64,000 nt of DNA from DATKAS01 sp963773315 (GTDB taxonomy: Bacteria > Actinomycetota > Acidimicrobiia > Acidimicrobiales > DATKAS01). The position numbers were made by a program, and so were the translations under genes. Shown in pieces: positions 43,494-52,439 of this stretch (the first letter of the stretch is position 1; each line of letters starts with the position of its first letter). Under the pieces are notes generated by a model. It searched no databases and had not been told where the DNA came from. It worked only from the letters and a program-made list of their open reading frames with translations. The stretch is from assembly GCA_963773315.1 (NCBI GenBank), contig CAVZAF010000003.1:62001-126000 (forward strand), in the 5' to 3' direction.

Positions 43494-45130
43494 ATGCCGC
43501 GCCGGATGGAGATCGAGCTCACCAGCGCGCGCCCCGACGGCACGTGGACGTGGCGCGCGGCAGGCGCGCGCGAGCCGCGGGGTGTGGTCGAGGGCGGCCT
43601 TCTCTCGTCTGGTGCGAAGGTCGGCGATGTGGTGAAGGTCGAAGCCGATGTCGACCTCGAAGGCATCTCGATCTTGCATGTGCTCGCGGACGCCAAGCAG
43701 CGGACCGAGCCCGAGCGGCTCGAGCTGCTCGGCTCGCCCAAGCCGTTCGAGCCCGTGGTCACGACGCTCGCGACGAAGTCGCGCACCGATCGTCCTCCGC
43801 GTCGTGATCGACCTCCGCGGTCCGGCGACGGCGGTGGTGACGACGCTCGGCGGACTCGCCCACGACGCGAGCCCGGCGGTCGCGGCGACGCCGGCCCCGG
43901 CCGGGAGCGGCGCCCCTCGACACCGAGGCCGCCTTCGCCCGAAGGTGAAACGACCTCCGAGCACCGCGCCGCGACAGTCACGGCCTCCGCGCACGCGGAC
44001 TCCTCGGCCCCCGCGGCCGCCCCGCGAAGTCGTCACTGCCGAGCCGAAGCCGAAGGCGAAGCGACTGCGCGCGGGCCGCACTCACCGCAAGGCGATGCTT
44101 GCGAGCCTCCCACCGGAGCAGGTGCCGATCGCCGAGCAGCTGCTCGCCGGAGGACTTCCTGCAGTGCGTCAGGCGATCGCGACACAGAACGAGGCGCTCA
44201 AAGCCGAGGGCAAGCCCGAGGTCCCGTCGAAGAGCTTGATCGGCCTCGCGGAGCAGATGCTTCCGCAGGTGCGTTTGGCCGAATGGCGCGACCAGGCCGA
44301 AGCGGCACTCACCGACGTCGACGAGATCGACCTCCGCGACCTGCGCTCAGTGGTCGGCGCGGACGACGCCGCACGAGACGAAGAGTCGCGAGCGATCGCA
44401 GCGCAGCTTCGCGAGGCGTTGACGACTCGGGTCGAGAAGGAGCACTCGGCCTGGCTCGACGAGATCGGCACTGCGTTGGACGAGTCGCGGATCGTCCGCG
44501 CCCTCCGGTTGAGCACACGACCGCCGAAAGCAGGGGCGAGGTTCCCGGCGCCGCTCGCCAGCCGGCTCACCGACGCCGCGGGCGCCGCGTTGAACGCGAC
44601 CGCGACGACGGATCGATGGGTCGCGGTGCTCGAGGCGATCGCGTTCTCGCCCGTCCGCAGCTCGGTCGTCGCGGTGAGCGTGCCTGATCCCGTGCCCGAC
44701 GACCTGAAGGCTGTTGTCGCCAAGTCCGCGAGCGCACTCCCCCAGATCGCGGCGCAGTTCGGCATCGAGCCCCCGGCGGTCACGGGGCCGCCGAAGCCGC
44801 GCCGACCAATGCCACCTCGTCGGCCTCGCGAAGCCGGCGGCGGCGCCACGGGCGGCTGCGCCCACGCCGCCGGTCGCCGAGGAAGCCGCGCCCACGCGAA
44901 CGCTTCGGTCGAGGAACCGACACCGGTCGCCGAGGAAGCCGCGCCGGCAGTCGAGGAACCGCGCCGGCAGTCGAGGAAGCGACACCGGTCGCCGAGGAAG
45001 CGACACCGGTCGTCGCAGCCGAGCCGGAGACGGCGGCGGCGAACCGGAAACGCCGGAGCGCAGGCGACGCCCGTCGTCGACGCGCCCCCTCCCGACGCGG
45101 GGTTCCGCTCCTACCGATCAGCCTGGCTAG
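43494..45130 (+). CDS. Unrecognised Pro/Ala-rich protein (frameshifts)
   Basis: About 540 residues after joining frames. Residues 1-85 form a compact beta domain (MEIELTSARPDGTWTWRAAG...GDVVKVEADVDLEGISILHVL) of OB-like character. A basic, Pro/Arg-rich linker follows (to ~190), then a ~200-residue helical domain starting HRKAMLASLPPEQVPIAEQL. The C-terminal tail is low complexity with repeated TPVAEEA/PAVEE units. Frames change near 43960 and again in the tail. TAGGTT lies 9 nt before the ATG. The TAG stop assigned here also forms the -10 of the next gene. Function unknown; the basic linker and beta domain suggest nucleic-acid binding. Confidence 0.6.
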
Positions 45131-45141
45131 CCTGCGCCGCC

Positions 45142-46009
45142 ATGGCGAAGGTCGAGTACGAGACGAGGGGACGCGTCGGCATCTTCACGCTGAACCGTCC
45201 CGAAGCACGCAACGCTGTCAACGGCGAGGTCGCGGCTGATTTCGAGGCCGCGCTCGATCGCTTCGAGGAAGACCCCGAGGTGTGGGTCGGCGTGATCACG
45301 GCCACGCTCACGGGCGATCGTCCCGTCTTCAGCGCGGGTGCCGACCTCAAGGCGGTGAACACCGCGGCGGGCGCCGGCATCTCGACGCAGGAAGGGCGGA
45401 TTCGCTGGCTTCGCCTATCGCGAGCGGGAGAAGCCAGTGATCGCAGCGGTCGACGGACTCGCGACTGCGGGAGGATGCGAGATCGTCCTGGCGTGTGACC
45501 TCGTGGTCGCCTCGACGCGGTCGTCGTTCGGGCTCGCCGAGGTGAAGCGCAACCTCGTCGCCGGGGCCGGCGGTCTGTTCCGCCTGCCGCGGGCGATCGG
45601 TCGCGCCGCCGCCATGGAAGCGATCCTCACCGGCGAGCCGATCTCGGCACAGCGTGCCTATGAGCTCGGCCTCGTCAGCCGGCTGTGCGAGCCCGAGCAG
45701 TCTCTCGACACGGCGATCGCGCTCGCCGAGCAGATCTGCCTCTCGGCGCCGATGGCGGTGCGCGAGAGCCGCAAGGTGGTGCTCGCGTCCGACTACGAAG
45801 ACGACGAGACGCTGAAGAAGATGACGAACGTCGCGATGTCGAAGATCATGAGCTCTGAGGATCTGCGCGAAGGGCTCGCGGCGTTCGTCGAGAAGCGGCC
45901 GCCGAACTGGAAGGTCGCTGAGCGACGTACCGCGGTTCGATCACACCGTGGTCGCGGAGGAAGTCGCGAGCAGGCCGTCCACGAGGGCGTGGTCGTCGAG
46001 CGCAGCTGA
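45142..46009 (+). CDS. Enoyl-CoA hydratase/isomerase family protein (frameshift)
   Basis: Crotonase fold (~260 residues). NRPEARNAVN, the oxyanion-hole FSAGADLKAVN and AGGCEIVLACDLVVAS, and the acidic residue region FGLAEVKRNLVAGAGG are present; the second catalytic Glu place is hydrophobic, as in many crotonase-like CoA enzymes. The frame changes near 45395 (EGGFAGFAYRERE would be natural). The C-terminal ~30 residues after PPNWK look out of frame and overlap the convergent NUDIX gene, so the true stop is probably near 45920. TAGCCT (45128-45133) lies 8 nt before the ATG. Confidence 0.85.
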
Positions 46010-46324
46010 TCGCCACCCACCGAGCGTCGTCGGCATCGTCACCGGCGATCGGATCCCCCGCGACGCTCGACCTCGAAGTCGAGGATCACGAAGTGGTGCT
46101 CGACGCCGATCCGCTCGACCCAGCCCGACGAACGTTCCACACTCACCGTCGAGGCCCGTCTCCTCGCGGAGCTCGCGAACGACCGCGTCGGCGAGCGTCT
46201 CCCCCGGCTCGACTCGGCCACCCGGCACCGACCACAGGCCCCGGCCGGGATCGGTGCCGCGCCGCACGAGGAGCAGCTCGTCACCACGCCGTGCGATCGC
46301 ACCGACGCAGAGCTCGGGACGCAT
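45941..46324 (-). CDS. NUDIX hydrolase (frameshifts)
   Basis: About 128 residues. Complete Nudix box GGRVEPGETLADAVVRELREETG (G-x5-E-x7-REUxEExGU), preceded by VGAIARRGDELLLVRRG and the Nudix-typical LWSVPGG. Frame changes occur near 46115 and 46050; the strand VERIGVEHHFVILDFEV is found in the alternative frame. Hydrolyses a nucleoside diphosphate linked to another group; oxidised-nucleotide or sugar-nucleotide substrates are possible. Follows a GNAT gene. Confidence 0.78.
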   Translation of the reverse strand: MRPELCVGAIARRGDELLLVRRGTDPGRGLWSVPGGRVEPGETLADAVVRELREETGLDGECGTFVGLGRADRRRAPLRDPRLRGRASRGIRSPVTMPTTLGGWRSAALDDHALVDGLLATSSATTV

Positions 46325-46329
46325 CGGAG

Positions 46330-46798
46330 TCACCGTCGAGGGAGCGGTGCACGACGATGGCGCGGGCGACGAGACCGAAGGTCTCGAAGAAGTTCTTCGT
46401 CTCTCGGTTGCCTGGAAGGGCAAGCGCCGTCGATCCCGATGCAACCGCGCCCGCGACACCAGGCCTCGACGACGTCCATGAGCGCCTCGCCGACGCCTAC
46501 CTGCCGCGCTTCCGGCTCGACGTAGAGTCGTCGAGGATGCCGAGACGCTCCCATCGCGCAGCGGCTCGGCGCGCACGACGGCATACCCGACGACGGCACC
46601 GACGAACTCGCCGACGGCGACGCAGCGATCCGTGGCTTCGAGGTCGACGCGCAGGGAGCCGACGTACGGCGCGGGGCGCGCCTCCCGACGGGCCCAGACC
46701 GCACCACCCTTGTTGCCTCTCAGCTCGGCGACGGCTTGCTCGGCCAGCTCGGCGATCCGCGGGAGGTCTGCGTGGGTCGCCGGCCGAGCCGACTCCAT
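46330..46798 (-). CDS. GNAT-family N-acetyltransferase (frameshift)
   Basis: About 155 residues. SARPATHADLPRIAELAEQA is the usual N-terminal strand-helix. LYVEPEARQVGVGEALMDVV holds the acetyl-CoA pyrophosphate loop (Q/R-x-x-G-x-G/A as RQVGVGEA) and lies in a second frame. NFFETFGLVARAIVVHRSL is the C-terminal strand in a third. The indels fall near 46550 and 46430. Substrate unknown. ATG overlaps the stop of the upstream gene. Confidence 0.72.
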
Positions 46799-47309
46799 CA
46801 GGCGCTCTGCTGCAGCTGTGCGACTCGACCGAGGATCGTGCGCCGCGCCCGGTGCGCCGCTTCGTAGGCTCGCACCGCTTCGAGCTCGTCAGCAGTGAGC
46901 CCCGCGAGCCGCGGGACCACCTGCGAAGCGGCCAGCGAGTCGTAGTCAGGGATCGCGAGCAACGCAGCTTCGTCGAGGTCGTACGCGCTGCGCAGGTGAC
47001 GCACCACGATCGGTTGCTCGACGTCGTCGTCTTCGATGTCAGGCATCACGACGTTCGGCGTCGGGCACGCGTCGACGTCGGTCGCCTCGGCGCACCCGAT
47101 TCGAAGCACCTGCTCGAACACGCCGGCCAGCTTCTGCTGACCCTTCGCGACCGCGACTTGCCCGACGAGGCGGACGAACCTGACGCTGCTCGCGACCGCG
47201 GTTCACGAGACGAGGGAAGGTCTCGAGCATCTCGGTGGCGAGGCCGATCGGCGCGTAGACGAAGACGTCTGCGAGGCGGGAGCGCGGGCGTCTTGTCGTG
47301 CTCAGACAC
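46798..47309 (-). CDS. Hypothetical protein coupled to DUF4193 gene (frameshifts)
   Basis: About 170 residues; family not recognised. The probable true chain begins near RLADVFVYAPIGLATEMLET and continues in another frame with LVGQVAVAKGQQKLAGVFEQ, then the C-terminal half VVMPDIEDDDVEQ and LAGLTADELEAVRAYEAAHRARRTIL. It looks helical and acidic with no membrane segment. GTG start overlaps the end of the DUF4193 gene by 8 nt, and its own stop overlaps the GNAT ATG, so four genes form one coupled run. Confidence 0.5.
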
Positions 47310-47810
47310 AGTCGCGGCAGTACATGTGGACCTCGTCTGCGAGCTGGCTCGGGTGCTTCACGAGGAAGCACGACTGGCACACGAACTCGCCAGGGCGCTT
47401 GGGCAGGATGCGATCGACAGGGTCACCACGATCGTCGACTTCGACCTCTTCGTCCTCCTCGTCGCGCCTCCTCTTCGACCGCGACGAGTCGATCCTTCAG
47501 GATCGTGTCGAGCGCGGCCTCGACGTCGTCGGGCTCGACGAGGTCTTCGTCGTCGTCCTCTTCTTCCGCCCCCTCCTCAGTCGTCGTGGGGCGGCGGTGG
47601 TGCGGCGCACGGGCTCGATCTCGATCTCGTCCGGGTCGATGACGTCGACATCGACGACATCGACGACATCGTCTCTTCGTCGAGGACGTCTTCGTCCAGG
47701 GACTCGTCGAGGTCTTCGAGGTCGGGTTCGGCTTCTTCGAGCTCGTCTTCGAGCTCGTCTTCCGGGAACTCGGCGTCTGCGTCCTCAGCGAACTCGTCTG
47801 CTTCTGCCAT
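47302..47810 (-). CDS. DUF4193-like protein with C-terminal zinc ribbon (frameshifts)
   Basis: About 168 residues. Very acidic N-terminus (EDELEDELEEAEPDLED), an Asp/Ile/Val-rich middle written in simple-sequence DNA, and a conserved C-terminus PGEFVCQSCFLVKHPSQLA then MYCRDC, giving two CxxC pairs. This closing is the mark of DUF4193, an actinobacteria-specific family of unknown function. Frames change near 47600 and 47480. ATG with AAGGACCTG upstream; TATGAT (47867-47862) is the likely -10. Confidence 0.7.
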
Positions 47811-47909
47811 CAGGTCCTTGCGGAGCGGGTTTCGGGGGCCGGGGCCGCTCGCGCGCCGGGGATCATACGCAACGAGACGCCGACTTCCACCCACCCCCTG
47901 TGAACTTCC

Positions 47910-49055
47910 TCAGAACCGGGCCTGGAGCGCCAGGATCACGTTCACGTACGCCGCAGTCGTGGCCTTCATCCCGTCCCGTCGCACCGATGTGAGGCCCTGG
48001 TAGTAGCCCGCCAGCGCCATGTTCGCGTCACCGTTCGTGAGGTTCAGCAGCTGAGCGAGGAATCGTGCGCTCATCCGGATGTTGTCGTCGGCCACGTAGG
48101 GGTCGAGCGGCACGCCGATGAGTGTCCCGGCGACGAACGCCGCCGTGTCCGGCAGCAGCTGGCCGATGCCGATGGCGCCCGACGGCGAGACGACGCTGGC
48201 CTGCCATCCAGACTCCATCCACGCGAGCGCCTTCAGGAGGCTGGGAGGGACGCCGTACTCGGCGGCCCACAGGTCGAACGAGGGCATCAGGGCGAGACGG
48301 TCCGGGAAGCTGAGGAGCGCCGCGGGGAGCCGCGCCAGCTGGTCAGCCGTGAGCGTCGGAGCTGCCGCGACCGCGGAGGCCGGCACCGTCGCGGTGGTCG
48401 AAGTCACGCCGGCCGAGGTTGAAGTCACCGCGACGTCCGTGGCCGAAGCGACAGGTGTCACTGCGGCGACGATTGGGTCCACGGTCGTCGTGGGCGCGGC
48501 CGGATCGACCGGTGGCGCGGCCTTCGGCGCCGCCGGGGCCTGTCCCGGGATCGTGAGATTGAGGCCGACGGGCACACGGTTCGGGTTGCGGATGCCGTTC
48601 GCCGCGACGATGGCCGCGACGGTGATCTTGAACCGCGAGCGACGGCGCTGAGGCTGTCACCCCGGCGGAGCACGTAGACGAGCCGGCTCACGCGGGCGGG
48701 TGCGGCCGGCAGGGGTCGCGGTCGAGGATCAGGCCAGAGGCGGCGCCGCGCGGGCACGAGGTCCGAGGCCGTGGAGATGACGAGCCACTGGCCGACGACG
48801 ATCAGGTGGAGGTTCGTGAGGTCGTTCGCCGCCGTCAGTGCTCCGCACGGACACGCCGTTTCGGCGAGCGATCGACGACAGCGAGTCACCCTTGCTTCAC
48901 CTGGTATCGCACGCTCGTGTCGGTCGCCGGCTGACCCGAGCTCGGTGCTCAGCGCCGAAGGCGGTCCTACGTCGACAGCACGCCATCGAGAGCACGACGG
49001 ACACGCCGATGGCGACCGAAACGCCGTGGACGAAATCGTGGCGAGCACGGGGCAT
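47910..49055 (-). CDS. LysM-domain lytic transglycosylase-like protein (frameshifts)
   Basis: About 381 residues. Signal-like segment after the ATG (FVHGVSVAIGVSVVLSMA), then two LysM repeats. The first is VRYQVKQG-DSLSSIA with LTAANDLTNLHLIVVGQWLV; the second is VYVLRRGDSLSAVA ending NRVPVGLNLTIPG. A Pro/Ala/Thr linker follows, then an SLT domain with catalytic Glu in AWMESGWQASVVSPSGAIG and GQLLPDTAAFV. Exported cell-wall cleaving or remodelling enzyme. At least four indels break the N-terminal half; the SLT half is clean. GGAGG lies 4 nt before the ATG. Confidence 0.78.
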
Positions 49056-49131
49056 GAGACCTCCGCCGCCCGCTCGCCGGGCAGTGTACCGACGATCTCG
49101 CGCGAGAAGAAAGAGTGCAGATCCGGGAAGG

Positions 49132-50733
49132 TCAGCGACCGAGCCGCCGGGCCTCTGCCCGTCGTTCGGCGTCGAGACGCTCGAGCTCGGACTCTCGGTG
49201 GTCGACGAATCTCATCGTCTCCGCGATCGCCCGGTGGCCCGCTTGCTCCGCGATCAGGCGGTGCATCTCCTGTCCGACGCGTCGATACGCGGGATGACCC
49301 TGCGGACCGGTGCGCAGCTCGAGCATGTGCATCGCCTCACGTGCGTTCATCTGCATCGAGAAGCGGATGCGGTACGCCATCGACAGCGCGTAGGGCGCCT
49401 GCTGAGGGAACTGCTCGACCAGCGCGCGTAGAGGTTCGCCGACCGTTCCATCGCCGTGTCGAACTCTGCGCCGTGGCCAGCGTCGTCGATCTGTCGGGAC
49501 GCTCGTACCCATGGCGCGGCGACAGTGGCTGCCATTCGATCGGTGAGCATCCGGTGACGTTGCAGGTCGCGGAATGCGCCGTAGTCGGCGAGGACGTCGA
49601 AGCGGTAGTCGACGCGCTCGAAGGCGCGGCCGGGCTTGTGCCGTCGATTCGCGCGCTCACCGACGTACGACGCGGAGCAACGTCATGCGCTCGTCGATGG
49701 TGAGGCGCCGCACCCTCGAGAGCAGCTGATGGTCGGGCAGGTCGGAGTGTGGATACAGGATCGCCGCGAGGAGCTTGTCCTCCGCCTCGGGATCGAAGTC
49801 GGTGAGCGTCACCGACGGCACCGGTTCCTCGACCTCTCCCGCGAGCAGCTCGTCGGCTCGCCGCTCGGTCGTCGACCCTCGTCTGCTCGAGGTAGGCGCC
49901 CACGCTCCCCCACGATCGGCGACGTCGACGCGCTTCAGGAACGACGGGATCACCTTGCGCAGCTCTTCGAGCATCAGCTCGGCGTACGCACGCGCCTCGG
50001 GCAGAGGGTGCGCCCGCATCCGCAGCAGGATCATCTCGAACGCCTGGCCGCTCGCGTAGATGCCGACGTTGGAGATCGCGGCAGCGGGAAGCACGCCCCG
50101 GGCCGAGTCGAAGGCCTTTGCCCGCACGGCCTGGCGGTAGACGAAGTCGGAGTCGTTCGGATCCTTCGGGTGGACTTCGCGGAACCACTCGGTCATCGAG
50201 GTGACGAGCGCTCCGTAGGTGTCGAAGAGCCGATCGACGTCGCCGACGTAGCGGGTGCCGAGCGACGAGGTGAGCACCGCGGGGTCGCGGAAGTACCGAT
50301 AGCGACCACCGAGGCGGACGTCGTATGCGATGTACCGCGTCGACTGCTCGAGGTACGACGCGATGCGACCCCACTCGAGGACCTTCGTGAGGAGGTTCGA
50401 CGCCTGCTCGCACGCGAGGTGCACGCCGCCGAGCTGCGCGACCGAGTCGTCGCCGTACTCGAAGAAGACCCGGTCGTAGAGCTCCTCGGCTCGCCGCAGG
50501 CCCACGGTGGCGTCGACGGTCGCATCGCCGCTGATGTCGAGGTCGCCGACGAATTCGTCGAGGAAGAGGCGCCGCAGGCTCTTGTTCGACCGCGAGTAGC
50601 GAGCGAACAGCGCGCCCTTCACCACCTCGGGCAGATTGACGAGAGCGAAGACCGGTCGATCGAGGTTCGTCACGTATCGCCGAAGGATGTCCTCCTCTTC
50701 CGGAGAGAACTCTTCAGCGACGTACACGGACAC
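49132..50733 (-). CDS. thyX: Long-form flavin-dependent thymidylate synthase (duplicated ThyX fold)
   Basis: About 533 residues, roughly twice a standard ThyX. The N-terminal half has EYGDDSVAQLGGVHLACEQ and GRIASYLEQSTRYIAYD, matching the ThyX S-x-x-x-x-x-S-x-R region. The C-terminal half carries DLQRHRM, the RHR flavin/dUMP motif, then SPRHGYERP and SMAYRIRFSMQMNAREAMHM. Methylates dUMP using FAD and methylene-tetrahydrofolate. Frames change near 49690 and 49480. GTG start with TAGTCT (50745-50740) 6 nt upstream. Only one half may be catalytic. Confidence 0.8.
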
Positions 50734-50821
50734 CGAGCCAGACTACGGCCCCGCCGCGCCCGCACCGGTGAACGAGCACCCCCGCTGACCTGCATGATGC
50801 GGTCGGCGGTGCGCTGCACGG

Positions 50822-51810
50822 TCAGTGTGAGAGCACGATCTTGCCGAGCTGGCTGCCGTCTTCGAGGCGGGCGAGCGCGTCGGGGTAGTCGGTCAGCGGA
50901 TACACCTCGTCGACGAGCACCGGAAGGCCGTTCGCCACCATCGTCGGTGACCTCGGCGAACTCCTGGTACGAGCCCATCGTCGACCCGATGATCTCTATC
51001 TGCTTGAAGAAGAGCCGCGGGAGGTTGAGCTCGACCGACGGACCGGACGTGCCGCCACAGAGCACGAGACGTCCACCGGCCTTCAGTGCGCGCACCGATT
51101 GGTCCCACGTCGCCGGGCCGACCGTCTCCACGACGACGTCAGCCGAGATCGGCCACTTCGAGTCGGCGGAGTCGAACGCGGCGATCGCACCGAGCTGACA
51201 GGGCGCGATCGCGCTTCGCTCCGTCGCGCGAGGTGACCGACGACGTGCGCGCCGATCGCGTTGCCGAGCGCGAGTGCGGCCGTGGCGACTCCTCCGCCGA
51301 TGCCGACGACGAGGAGTGTGTCGCCGGCGGCCAGGCGTCGCGCGTCGCAACATGCGCCACACGGTCAGGTAGCAGAGCGGATAGGCCGCGCACTCCTCCC
51401 ACGTGCGTCCTGCGGGCCGCTCGACGATGTTGCGGGACGGCGCGATGCGCGAGGTTCGCGTGACCTCCGCGGTCATGTTCGCCCCAGATGCCGAAGCCGG
51501 CGCCCATCGGGCTGTCGTTGCCGAGGGCGATGATCTCGTCGATGGGCGAGACCCCGGGGTTCACGACGACTTCGTCACCGACCGCGACGTTCGTGACCTC
51601 GCTGCCGATGGCATGCACCACGCCGGCGACGTCACAGCCCGGGATGTGAGGGAGCGTGGGCTTGGGCATGCCGCGCGTGAGCCAGAGGTCCATGTGGTTG
51701 AGCGCGCTCGCCACCACGCTCACGACCACGTCGTCGGGGCCGGGCTCGGGGTCGGGCATCTCGCCCCACCGATAGGAACCGGGTGACTCGTCGAGGATCC
51801 ACACGTACAT
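50822..51810 (-). CDS. Zinc-type alcohol dehydrogenase/quinone oxidoreductase (frameshifts)
   Basis: About 329 residues of the MDR family. YRWGEMPDPEPGPDDVVVSV, NHMDLWLTRGMP and GCDVAGVVHAIGSEVTNVAVGDEV form the GroES-like part. LVVGIGGGVATAALALGNAIGA-type Rossmann sequence is readable across frames, followed by SADVVVETVGPATWDQSV and GGRLVLCGGTSG. ATG start with TAGGTT 7 nt upstream; the TAG of the preceding gene's stop supplies the TA of this box. At least three indels. Substrate unknown. Confidence 0.78.
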
Positions 51811-51820
51811 GGGCCGGAAC

Positions 51821-52439
51821 CTAGACGACGACGTCGACCAGCTGTCCCGTGACTCTGACGCTGATCGACCGTCGCGTCGCCGACCTTCACTCCATCGATC
51901 CACACGCCGGTCGGCCAGCGCGAACTCGACACGCGCCGCGGCGGTCCGCTTCTGTTCGATCGCGGGATGAGGGAGGTGCGTGCCTGTCGGGAGTCGTCCG
52001 CCGCGCCTTCATGCGGTCTCGGACGCTCATCGTGACGTCGAAGACGTCGAAGAGCCCATCGCCGGGGTGCGATCGCGGCGCGACGTCCCAGTCCCCGATC
52101 CATTCGGCGTTCATCGCGGCCCAGACCTCGCCGTGCCACCAGGAGCGCCGAGCGACGACGTGCGCGACGAACACCTTCCGTTGCCCGTCGAGCTCGACCT
52201 CAGCGACGTCGATGGGCAACGTGACCGCGTCCGATCGCTGCGGAGCCTGGGCTCGTCGCCCGGCCGCCCACGGTCCGGCACAGATCGCCGCCGAGCAGCC
52301 CGATGGTCGGAAGCGACGTGGCGCTCTCGAGCCCGCGAGCGACCACGGCGCTCAGCCTCGGCGTCGGTGCGGACGACGACGCCGTCGGTGGGAAGCGGAG
52401 CGCGCACTCCCCCACGGCTGCCCCGCGTTCGATCGTCAT
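51821..52439 (-). CDS. Hypothetical protein following helY-like gene (frameshifts)
   Basis: About 206 residues. It opens TIERGAAVGECALRFPPTDG and passes through a conserved middle (VELDGQRKVFVAHVVARRSWWHGEVWAAMN) to GLFDVFDVTMSVRDRMKAR and PTGVWIDGVKVGDATVDQ. The last parts resemble the C-terminal lobe of diacylglycerol-kinase-like proteins, but the ATP-binding half is absent, so no kinase activity is claimed. The ATG overlaps the helicase stop (ATGA). At least three frame changes. The fragment probably shares function with the helicase operon. Confidence 0.55.

Noticed and set aside
44880..45010. Short direct repeats in the C-terminal tail of the unknown protein as a mobile or CRISPR element
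   Set aside because: Units encode TPVAEEA/PAVEE repeats in frame; a low-complexity protein tail explains them.
47630..47690. GAC/GTC-type simple repeats as a CRISPR or tandem-repeat element
   Set aside because: Imperfect repeats encoding the Asp/Val-rich stretch of the DUF4193-like protein; no spacers.
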